From contig NZ_LDNM01000057.1 of NCBI RefSeq assembly GCF_001028135.1, forward strand, positions 1 through 53,379: a stretch of DNA of 53,379 bases. Direction: 5' to 3'. The translations under genes were made by a program, and so were the position numbers. Positions 46,234 through 53,379 of this stretch are shown piece by piece. The stretch's first letter is position 1. Each line of letters starts with the position of its first letter. Under the pieces are notes generated by a model. The model made no database searches and was not told where the DNA came from. It was given only the letters and a program-made list of their open reading frames with translations. Origin of the DNA: Xenorhabdus griffiniae (GTDB lineage: Bacteria; Pseudomonadota; Gammaproteobacteria; Enterobacterales; Enterobacteriaceae).

Positions 46234-47640
46234 ATGAGCGAACATCCTGAAAACCTTATCATCCGGGCTGGCGGCAGTCCGCTGAATTTGCCGGAATTTG
46301 CCGTTATCCGTGATGAAATCAATAAAACCAGCCATCCGGCGCAGCCAGAAGTGAACTGGCCGTTGGTGGAATCCCTGTCCCTGACGCTGTTCAAAACCAA
46401 CGGGGTCGATTTACAGACCGCGATTTACTACACTCTGGCGCGGATGCAACTCAATGGGTTGTCGGGGTTCACCGAGGGTTGTGAACTACTGGCGGGGGTG
46501 ATTGTCAGTGAATGGGAGACGTTGTGGCCAGCCCAGCCGCAGGTGCGTACCGACCTGTTGGAGTGGTTCCATTCCCGAACCGGCAGCGTGCTGCGCCAGT
46601 GGGATTTTACTGCCAGCGACCTGCGGATGATTTACCGCGCCGAACGTGCTCTCCAGCTGATTATCGACCGGTTGCAGCAATCCGACCTGAAACGCTTGCC
46701 GAGGGTGGAAAACCTGTTGTGGTTCTTCCAGAACGCAGCGAAAAAACTGGAAAAACCCCGTCAGGCGGCGAAACCGGTGTCACAACCGGTGCAGATGCCA
46801 CCGCTGGTCTACCTGTCCCAGTCGGAAGCCGAGCCGGAAACGCCTCCGTCCCCGCCGCCCCTGCGCCATGACCCTCAGCCAGCTCCCGATAGTCAACCGC
46901 GGGTGCGGGTTCGGTTTCCCGAACATCCGCCGCAGGGTCTCAATGCGTGGCAGGGTTTTGGTCTGGGCACCCTGTTGGGCTTATTGGTGTTCGTGGGCGG
47001 CTGGCTGTTGTGCTACAAGCCCCTGCAACAGCAACTCCGGGCCATCACCGACCACCCCGGGGGAGCCAGGCTTGCGTGGTTGTATCAACCGGAACTGGCG
47101 GATTATTCCCGCCAGCTGGAACGGCTGGCTGAGACCTCGCCCCGGGTCACCTGGGAGGCGGCCCGCCGCCTGACCGCGACTGCGGAACAGCAGTGGCCGC
47201 AGTCGCCGGTTCAGCAGCAGGCGACCCGCCAATGGCAGCAGCAGGTCACCGCCCGGATTGACAGCGTGCCGCTGACAGGTGGCTGGAACACCACCCGCGA
47301 TCAGCTTCAGCAGCTGGCGGATAAAATCCTGTTGCAGGAGCGTACCCGTGGCAGTTTCACGCTGTCCTACCTGAAAACCGCAGTCTATGACATCCAGTGC
47401 AGCCACGGCAGTGACGTGCCACTGGAAGAACAATTGCGCCAGTTGAGCGTTTATGCGGCCAAAGGGGAGCCGGCACCGCCGGTACTGCTGAAAAGCATTG
47501 ATGACCGCTTTAACGCCCTGCTCGGGCGCTATGACCGGCTGCGCCAGACGAGTGAACAGCGGGAAAGTCATCACCACACTGCGGCCGAACCTCCGGCCCT
47601 AAACCAGCCCCTCGCGGTTATACCGGACGGTGGGCATTAA
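46234..47640 (+). CDS. vasL: T6SS-associated TssA-like protein VasL
   Basis: This 468-residue protein has an ImpA_N-like N-terminus (about 10-125; NGLSGFTEGCELLAGVIVSEW), a Pro-rich linker (190-230), one membrane helix (about 245-265; GLGTLLGLLVFVGGWLL) and a C-terminal VasL domain (about 300-440; LSVYAAKGEPAPPVLLKSID). VasL is encoded directly after tssM in V. cholerae and is a membrane-associated accessory of uncertain function. The ATG at 46234 follows AAGGAGAAAAGCGAGA. It starts 19 bases after the terminator; vgrG is 15 bases further on. Confidence 0.88.
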   Translation: MSEHPENLIIRAGGSPLNLPEFAVIRDEINKTSHPAQPEVNWPLVESLSLTLFKTNGVDLQTAIYYTLARMQLNGLSGFTEGCELLAGVIVSEWETLWPAQPQVRTDLLEWFHSRTGSVLRQWDFTASDLRMIYRAERALQLIIDRLQQSDLKRLPRVENLLWFFQNAAKKLEKPRQAAKPVSQPVQMPPLVYLSQSEAEPETPPSPPPLRHDPQPAPDSQPRVRVRFPEHPPQGLNAWQGFGLGTLLGLLVFVGGWLLCYKPLQQQLRAITDHPGGARLAWLYQPELADYSRQLERLAETSPRVTWEAARRLTATAEQQWPQSPVQQQATRQWQQQVTARIDSVPLTGGWNTTRDQLQQLADKILLQERTRGSFTLSYLKTAVYDIQCSHGSDVPLEEQLRQLSVYAAKGEPAPPVLLKSIDDRFNALLGRYDRLRQTSEQRESHHHTAAEPPALNQPLAVIPDGGH

Positions 47641-47655
47641 TCAGGGAGACAGAAT

Positions 47656-49722
47656 ATGTCATTGAAAAAGCACAGGGCGAAACTTCAGCAGGGGCAGGCC
47701 CTTGTCCAGCAGGGGCAGTCGTTTGTCCAGCAGGGGCAGCAGGCTGCTCACATAGCCTCGCAGACGGCGGGGATAGCGGGCCGGGTCGGGCAAATGGCCG
47801 CCGGTGGTCAGGGACTGGCTGAGCGGGCCGCCAGCGGCCAGTCTGCCGCCGTGAAGGCGTTGCAAAAAGTCACCCAGATGCTGGGGGGCGGTGACAGCGT
47901 CCCGAGCGGCCTGCAATTTACCCTGACGGCGGGCAGTCTGGCCCCGCAGACCTTTGTCGTCACCGATTTTACCCTGAATGAACACTTTTCCCAGCCGTTC
48001 ACGCTGGACGTGGGGCTGGCGAGTGCGGATCCGGCGATCGACTTTCCGGCGGTACTGGATCGCACGGCAACCCTGACCATTTTGCAGGAAGGCATTGAAC
48101 AGCGCAGCATCACGGGGATGGTGGCCGGCTTTGAGCAGGGTAACACCGGGTTGCACCAGACCACCTATCAGATGAGTATTCGCCCGGATCTGTGGCGCAC
48201 CACCCTGCGTCAGAATTCGCGCATTTTCCAGCAACTCAATATCTCCGCCATTATCACCACGATTTTGAAAGAGCACGGTATCCGTGACGTGGTGTTCAGC
48301 CTGCGCCACGCCCACCCGGAGCGGGAATTTTGTGTGCAATATCAGGAAAGTGATTTTGATTTTCTGCAACGGCTGACAGCGGAAGAGGGGATTTTCTACT
48401 TCTTTGAATGTGGTAACGGGCGTAACACGCTGGTGTTTGCCGATGATGCCGGTTCGGTACCGCCAGACAAAGTGTTCCCTTACCAGCCGGGCGAGGCGAG
48501 CACCGTGGGTGAACCCGCCATCAGCAGCCTGACCTGTCGCGCCCAGGTGCGACCGGCTCAGGTGCAACTGAAAGATTACACCTTCAAAAACCCGGCCTGG
48601 CCCGCCGAATTCAGCCAGCAGATGAAGGAAGACACCCTGCAACAACGGTATTACGAGCACTACGATTATCCGGGGCGTTTTAAGGATGAGGCTCACGGGA
48701 AAGATTTTACCCGTTACCGGCTGGAAGCCCTGCGCAACAATGCCATGACCGGACAAGGCAGCGGTAACGCCATTGCCATTCAGCCGGGGAAATTATTCAC
48801 CCTGAGCAACCACCCGCGTGAAGACCTGAACCAGCCGTGGCAGGTGGTGAGCGCCAGTCATACCGGCAGCCAGCCGCAGGCGCTGGAAACGGCCAACAGC
48901 GGCACGGGCACCACCCTGCACAGCCACTTCCACTTTATCCGCCATAACCAGCACTGGCGGCCAGCCCCCCGGCCAAAACCGGTTATCGACGGCCCACAGA
49001 TTGCCAAAGTGGTGGGACCGGCCGGCGAAGAAATCTTCTGTGACCAGTACGGACGTATTCGCCTCCAGTTCCCGTGGGATCGTTACGGCAAGAGCGACGA
49101 CCAGAGTTCCTGCTGGATACGCGTTACCCAGCCGTGGGCCGGTCAGGGCTGGGGAATGCTCGCCATCCCGCGCATCGGTCAGGAAGTGGTGGTGGATTTC
49201 CTGCACGGCGATCCGGATCAGCCGATCGTCACCGGCCGAACCTACCACGCCAGCAACCTTCCGCCGGGCGGGCTGCCGGGCAGCAAAACCCAGATGGCCT
49301 TCCGCTCCAAAACCCACAAAGGCGAAGGCTACAACGAGCTGCTGTTTGAGGATGCTAAGGGCAGTGAAAAGCTGTCATTACATGCGCAGAGGAACATGGA
49401 TACCACCGTACTGAATGACCGCAGTACCCGCGTGATGCACGACCATACCGAAAGTGTCGGACACAATCAGGCTCTCAGCGTACGGGCTGATCGGCATAAA
49501 GAAGTCGTCGGCATGGAAGTGAGCAGCATCGGGACACGGCAGGTCACCGTGGAAAAAACCAGCGTACTCAGTGCCAAAGGACAAATTACCATTCAGTCCA
49601 CCGAGAGCGGTATCACCCTTGGCAACACCAAAGGGAGTATCTCGATTGATGCAGACGGCAATATCCATATTACCGGTAACACCGTCATTGTGAACGGAAA
49701 AGAGGTCATTACGCTGAACTGA
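47656..49722 (+). CDS. vgrG: T6SS spike protein VgrG with Gln-rich N-terminal extension
   Basis: VgrG/TssI (688 aa) trimerises into the spike at the tip of the Hcp tube. The gp27-like part runs from about residue 90 (LQFTLTAGSL) to 420, with VQYQESDFDFLQRLTAEEG. The gp5-like OB fold follows (QYGRIRLQFPWDRYGK), then the beta-helix blade ending GNTVIVNGKEVITLN. No C-terminal enzyme domain is attached, so it is a structural carrier. The first 85 residues are unusual: three tandem 7-residue units QQGQALV, QQGQSFV, QQGQQAA (residues 11-31) and a Gly/Ala-rich helix. It probably delivers the downstream PAAR-Rhs protein. Confidence 0.95.
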   Translation: MSLKKHRAKLQQGQALVQQGQSFVQQGQQAAHIASQTAGIAGRVGQMAAGGQGLAERAASGQSAAVKALQKVTQMLGGGDSVPSGLQFTLTAGSLAPQTFVVTDFTLNEHFSQPFTLDVGLASADPAIDFPAVLDRTATLTILQEGIEQRSITGMVAGFEQGNTGLHQTTYQMSIRPDLWRTTLRQNSRIFQQLNISAIITTILKEHGIRDVVFSLRHAHPEREFCVQYQESDFDFLQRLTAEEGIFYFFECGNGRNTLVFADDAGSVPPDKVFPYQPGEASTVGEPAISSLTCRAQVRPAQVQLKDYTFKNPAWPAEFSQQMKEDTLQQRYYEHYDYPGRFKDEAHGKDFTRYRLEALRNNAMTGQGSGNAIAIQPGKLFTLSNHPREDLNQPWQVVSASHTGSQPQALETANSGTGTTLHSHFHFIRHNQHWRPAPRPKPVIDGPQIAKVVGPAGEEIFCDQYGRIRLQFPWDRYGKSDDQSSCWIRVTQPWAGQGWGMLAIPRIGQEVVVDFLHGDPDQPIVTGRTYHASNLPPGGLPGSKTQMAFRSKTHKGEGYNELLFEDAKGSEKLSLHAQRNMDTTVLNDRSTRVMHDHTESVGHNQALSVRADRHKEVVGMEVSSIGTRQVTVEKTSVLSAKGQITIQSTESGITLGNTKGSISIDADGNIHITGNTVIVNGKEVITLN
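47686..47748 (+). repeat. Tandem 21-base repeat at the 5' end of vgrG
   Basis: Three 21-base units start CAGCAGGGGCAG at 47686, 47707 and 47728 and encode the QQGQ heptads. The first 12 bases of each are identical; the remaining nine diverge most in the third. Confidence 0.85.
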
Positions 49723-49819
49723 TACCGGGCAGACCAACAATAAGACTGAAACCCGCCCTGCCGGATTTTTCGGCAGCGGGCTGAATATTAATCAGGTAAA
49801 AAGAGTGAAAAGGAAAATC

Positions 49820-50239
49820 ATGAGCACACAACCCTACCAAATGAACGAAGGCACCCTGACCCTGCCTGCCGGCTGGCGTGATGAATCGATGCACGTGTTT
49901 GTGCTGCCGGATGACAGCGGCGTCAATCTGGTGATTAACCGCACCCCGGTGCCGGTGGGCACCGACAGCCAGGCGTATTATGAACAGACACTGGCGCAGT
50001 TTGTGACCCACCTGCCGGGGTATCAGGAGCATCAGCGGCTGCAAATCGAACTCAGCGGTGACATGGCGTGGCGGCTGGATTACCAGTGGCAAAGCCCGGA
50101 AGGGGAAATGCACCAGTCGGTGGTGCTGCAAATCCGGGGCAGTCAGCTGCTGGCGTTTAACCTGACCTCGCCGCAGCCCATGAACAGTGGACAGCGGGAA
50201 GTTTTACTGGCGGTGGTGAGCAGTTTTCAGGCGGCATAA
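49820..50239 (+). CDS. eagR: EagR-type Rhs effector chaperone (DcrB/DUF1795)
   Basis: This 139-residue protein belongs to the DcrB/DUF1795 family used as Eag chaperones, which shield the hydrophobic N-terminus of membrane-domain T6SS effectors and load them on VgrG. Sequence signs: MNEGTLTLPAGWRDESMHVF, LPDDSGVNLVINRTPVP and DYQWQSPEGEMHQSVVL. The ATG at 49820 follows AAAAGGAAAATC; a GTG at 49805 would add five residues. It stands just before a PAAR-Rhs protein with predicted N-terminal membrane helices, exactly the expected partner. Confidence 0.88.
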   Translation: MSTQPYQMNEGTLTLPAGWRDESMHVFVLPDDSGVNLVINRTPVPVGTDSQAYYEQTLAQFVTHLPGYQEHQRLQIELSGDMAWRLDYQWQSPEGEMHQSVVLQIRGSQLLAFNLTSPQPMNSGQREVLLAVVSSFQAA

Positions 50240-50251
50240 GGAGAAGCCGAT

Positions 50252-53200
50252 ATGGGATTAGGTGATGAAATTATTACCCGGATTGCCCGGGTCGGAGCCA
50301 CCCATGCCCGGCCTCCCCTGCCGCCAGCCAGCGGTGCCAGAGGGCCGGCCGCAGCACGTCAGGGTGACCCCATCCAGCATAAGAGTTTTTTTGGTGCCCT
50401 GATGGGGGCGGTGGCCGGTGCCCTGATTGGTGCCGCGATTTTCGGCGCCGTGGGGTTACTGGTTGCCGGCACCGGCGGGTTAGGGGCGACGCTGATTGTG
50501 GCGGCCGCCGGCAGCGGATTAACCTATCTGGCCAGCGATGCCATTGCGGCAGCCAGCTCGGCCGTCACAAACTTTATCGACAGCTTCGGCTCACCGGACG
50601 GGGCGTTGAGCAGTGGTTCCGGTAACGTCATTATTGAAGGAAAACCTGCGGCACGGGCCACCGTCGATATAGCGGCGTGCAGCAAACACCCGGCACCGCC
50701 CCTGATAGCACAGGGCAGTGAATCCGTATTTATCAACGGCCAGCCAGCGGCGCGGGTCGGTGACAAGCTGGTCTGTGGTGCGGCCATCAAAGGGGGGGCG
50801 AGTAAAGTCTTTATCGGCTCCGGTCAGGGGACTTACCTTGAGATTGAAGAAGAGTTCTCCGGCTGGCAGCGGGCGTTACTGGTGGCGGTGGAATTTCTGG
50901 TGCCGCCGACACGCGGGCTGCTCAAAGGCGCGGGGAAACTGCTGACCAAAACCGGCCCGCAGGCGGTGCTGACTGGCGCAAAGCTGGGAGCCAAAAAAGC
51001 CGGCCATGCCCTGAAAGGCAGGCTGATTTGTGCCAAAGCCGCGTTTAAAGCCAATAAAGGGGTTAAACGTTTCACTCAGGCCACCAAAAAATTCTTCACG
51101 GGCGACCCGATAGACGTGACCACTGGCAGCCTGTTTGACCAGCGTACCGAGTTTGAACTGGGGCAGACGATACCCCTGACCTTTACCCGCAGCTGGTCAC
51201 CGGGATTGCGGGGCCTGCTCGGCGAAAACTGGCTGGACAACTTCTCCGAGTCCGTTATCGTCACCGGCGACCGGATAGAAATCCTGACGCTGGAAGGCGC
51301 TTCCCTGCATTTCGCCCTGCCCCGGAGCGTTGACCACAGTATCAACCCGGAGCACCCGGAATTTACACTGAGCCGGCAAAAACAGGGCTTCGTTCTGACC
51401 GAGCGTAATAATCCGGTCAGAAAATATTTTACCCAACCGGGCATCTCAGTGACTGCCGGCACACAGCGTTGGCAACTGGCCGCCCTGCGTGACCGCAACG
51501 ACAATGCCATCGGGTTTCACTACACCGAACAAGGCCAGCTAAACCGGGTCACCCACAGCGACGGCCCGGAGCTGATATTGTTGTACCGCGAGGATGGCCT
51601 GCTGTCCGATATCCGCCGCCGCGACAGTGGTCTCAGTGACGTGCTGGTGCGCTATGACTATCACGATAATGGCTGGCTGGCGGAAGCGGACAGTACCCAG
51701 CAATTTCACCTGTTCTATGACTATCAGGCACAGGGACTGATAAGCCGCTGGTCAGACGGTGACCAGACAGCCGTGGATTATGTGTATGATGCACAGGGAC
51801 GCTGCATTGAAAGTGTCGGCAGCGGGGGCTATTATCCCGTCCGGCTGGACTATGAAGCCGGTACCACTCGCTCCACCACGCCACAGGGTCATACCACCAC
51901 CTGGCATTATAACGCCGAACAGCAGGTCACCCGGGTCGAAACCCCGTGCGGTCACGTCACGCGGTATGAATACGATGACTGGGGCAACCTGCAACGGCAG
52001 ATCCTGCCGGAAGGGCAGGTTCTGCAACTGGATTATCTGGCGGATACCGGGCTGGTGACGGCATTTACCGATGCCACCGGTGCAACATGGCAATATCACT
52101 ACGATGAGACTGACCGCCTTGTCAGCATGACCGATCCCCTCGGGCGTGTCTGGTGGCAGCAATACGATGATAATGGCAATGCGGCATGCTTTATTGCCCC
52201 CGATGGCAGCAAAACCACGCTGACGCGTAATGAATTCGGCCTGGTTATCGCGGCTGAAGACGATGAAGGGCATAAACGGACATGGGAATATGACGAACAT
52301 AAGCGCCTGAGCAAACTGTTTGATGAAGAGAACCGCAGCCTGCGGCTGGGTTACGACAGCCATGACCGCTTGCAGCGACTGGCCTCGGGGGGCGGCGCAC
52401 TGTGGCTGTGGGAATACGATCGCCATCATCGCGTGGCGTTAAGCGATCGCCCCAACAACAGTCTGGAACGATTTCGCCATGACCGCCACGGTAATCTGAC
52501 CGAGTGGACAGATGCGCGTGGTGTGCAATGGCATATCGAATACGGGCCGTTTGACCTGCCGGTGGGGCGCATCGACGGCGAAGGAAACCGCTGGCAGTAC
52601 CGTTATGATCCCGACAGCCTGCAATTACTGGCGGTCATTAATCCGCAGGGCGAAAGCTACCGTTATACACTGGATGCAGACGGGCGGGTGATCACCGAAA
52701 CCGACTATGCCGGTACGCAGTGGCACTATGCCTATGATGGCAACGGTAACTGCATTGAAAAACGGGATGCGTTAGGCAATATCACCCGCTTTGAGTATGA
52801 TGCAGCCAGCCGCATGACGGCCATGCACACCCCCGAAGGCACCACCACCTACGGTTACGATATTCTGGGGCGTTTGCTGGCCGTCACAACGCCTGACAGT
52901 ACACCGCTGACGTTCGAATACGATGATAAAGACCGCATCGTGAAAGAAACGCAGGCACACGGCGACATCCAGCGTGATTACCCGGACAGCGCCACCGTCG
53001 AAAGAACACTGCTCACCACCGATAATCAGGGCTGGCGGGCAAAAACCGAAGCCAATAAAGTCGGTGAACTGCGGCGAGTCAGTTTCAGCGGTGAACATAC
53101 ACTCAGCCTTGAACGGGATGACGACGGCCATGAATGGCACCGTCAGTCGGATAAAGGTTTTATTCTGCGGCAGGAACACTCCCTGATGGGGCAACTGACC

Positions 53201-53379
53201 GCTCAACGTGCCGGGCGTAACACTGAGTTTTTTGAAGCCCATGAAGTGGCCGATATCCCTCAGCCGACACTGGCGGGACTGGATCGGGAATATCGCTACG
53301 ATGCGGCACTCAATCTGGTGGCCGCAAACGATGAGCGGCAGTGGCTGCGTTATGTTGCTGCCTCTTATACACATCTTAC
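50252..53379 (+). CDS. PAAR-domain Rhs effector, class I, cut by the window end
   Basis: The frame from ATG 50252 (behind AAGGAGAAGCC) stays open to the last base, giving at least 1042 residues. Order: N-terminal tail with a Pro-rich stretch (20-40), two hydrophobic helices (about 46-70 and 76-95) for chaperone binding and membrane insertion, a PAAR spike-tip domain (about 113-195; GKPAARATVD, NGQPAARVGDK), a linker, then an Rhs cage that starts near GDPIDVTTGSLFDQRTEFEL and contains many YD repeats (YDYHDNGW, YEYDDWGN, YRYDPDS, YDGNGNC, YDILGR). The aspartyl-protease Rhs motif (DPxGWxDxxG type) and variable toxin have not been reached, so the toxic function is unknown. The last 22 bases are doubtful (see the adapter-like feature). 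Confidence 0.9.
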   Translation, partial: MGLGDEIITRIARVGATHARPPLPPASGARGPAAARQGDPIQHKSFFGALMGAVAGALIGAAIFGAVGLLVAGTGGLGATLIVAAAGSGLTYLASDAIAAASSAVTNFIDSFGSPDGALSSGSGNVIIEGKPAARATVDIAACSKHPAPPLIAQGSESVFINGQPAARVGDKLVCGAAIKGGASKVFIGSGQGTYLEIEEEFSGWQRALLVAVEFLVPPTRGLLKGAGKLLTKTGPQAVLTGAKLGAKKAGHALKGRLICAKAAFKANKGVKRFTQATKKFFTGDPIDVTTGSLFDQRTEFELGQTIPLTFTRSWSPGLRGLLGENWLDNFSESVIVTGDRIEILTLEGASLHFALPRSVDHSINPEHPEFTLSRQKQGFVLTERNNPVRKYFTQPGISVTAGTQRWQLAALRDRNDNAIGFHYTEQGQLNRVTHSDGPELILLYREDGLLSDIRRRDSGLSDVLVRYDYHDNGWLAEADSTQQFHLFYDYQAQGLISRWSDGDQTAVDYVYDAQGRCIESVGSGGYYPVRLDYEAGTTRSTTPQGHTTTWHYNAEQQVTRVETPCGHVTRYEYDDWGNLQRQILPEGQVLQLDYLADTGLVTAFTDATGATWQYHYDETDRLVSMTDPLGRVWWQQYDDNGNAACFIAPDGSKTTLTRNEFGLVIAAEDDEGHKRTWEYDEHKRLSKLFDEENRSLRLGYDSHDRLQRLASGGGALWLWEYDRHHRVALSDRPNNSLERFRHDRHGNLTEWTDARGVQWHIEYGPFDLPVGRIDGEGNRWQYRYDPDSLQLLAVINPQGESYRYTLDADGRVITETDYAGTQWHYAYDGNGNCIEKRDALGNITRFEYDAASRMTAMHTPEGTTTYGYDILGRLLAVTTPDSTPLTFEYDDKDRIVKETQAHGDIQRDYPDSATVERTLLTTDNQGWRAKTEANKVGELRRVSFSGEHTLSLERDDDGHEWHRQSDKGFILRQEHSLMGQLTAQRAGRNTEFFEAHEVADIPQPTLAGLDREYRYDAALNLVAANDERQWLRYVAASYTHL
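53358..53379. other. Adapter-like sequence at the contig end (Tn5 mosaic end)
   Basis: Bases 53358-53376 read CTGCCTCTTATACACATCT, which differs at one base from the 19-base Tn5 mosaic end CTGTCTCTTATACACATCT used in transposase-based library adapters. It sits at the very edge of the sequence and in a place where Rhs proteins normally continue differently after LRYV. It is best read as untrimmed adapter and not native DNA. Confidence 0.75.

Overview
The window looks like a complete contig from a member of the Morganellaceae, most likely Xenorhabdus or a close relative such as Photorhabdus. This is inferred from recognised proteins and gene neighbours, not from a search. The housekeeping backbone is enterobacterial (yidE, avtA, tag, glyQS, tRNA-Pro, dppABCDF, yhjK/yhjJ/yhjD relatives). 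It is interrupted by accessory loci typical of insect- and nematode-associated enterics: a two-partner-secretion haemolysin pair, a phosphocholine-type phospholipase C and a full type VI secretion system (T6SS). Both ends look artificial or broken. The left end starts inside yidE next to unrelated sequence. The right end stops inside an rhs gene, in a stretch almost identical to the Tn5 mosaic end used in sequencing adapters.

Layout. 1-0.6 kb: 3' fragment of yidE. 0.8-0.94 kb: candidate small RNA with a strong terminator. 0.97-3.0 kb, minus strand: avtA and tag. 3.2-6.2 kb: glyQ-glyS. 6.3 kb: tRNA-Pro(TGG), followed by a palindromic repeat element and an AT-rich region with a possible 36-residue membrane protein. 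7.2-12.9 kb: dppABCDF dipeptide importer, with a triple CA-rich repeat just before dppA that resembles a GcvB target. 13.2-15.4 kb: an HmsP/YhjK-like sensor stub without its GGDEF-EAL half, then the M16-like protein YhjJ. 15.7-17.9 kb: secreted phospholipase C. 18.0-19.2 kb, minus strand: tautomerase and yhjD. 19.4-25.6 kb, minus strand: TpsB transporter and TpsA haemolysin/adhesin.

26.2-53.4 kb: T6SS. Hcp is alone on the minus strand behind a 0.9-kb AT-rich regulatory gap. The plus-strand cluster runs tssB, tssC, tssE, tssF, tssG, tagH, tssJ, tssK, tssL, tssH(clpV), a vasH-position regulator, vasI/tagO, tssA(vasJ), tssM(vasK), a terminator, vasL, vgrG, an eagR-type chaperone and a PAAR-Rhs effector. 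From memory this is the gene order of the Vibrio cholerae VCA0107-VCA0123 cluster.

The most notable departures are these. The regulator in the vasH position keeps a GAF-like sensor and a Fis-type DNA-binding domain but has no AAA+ sigma-54 activator domain. The TagH forkhead-associated domain looks degenerate. Base composition rises steeply from the tssB end to the tssM-vgrG-rhs end. VgrG carries a Gln-rich repeat extension at its N-terminus. The Rhs effector's toxin tip and its immunity gene lie beyond the contig end, so the toxic activity cannot be read from this window.
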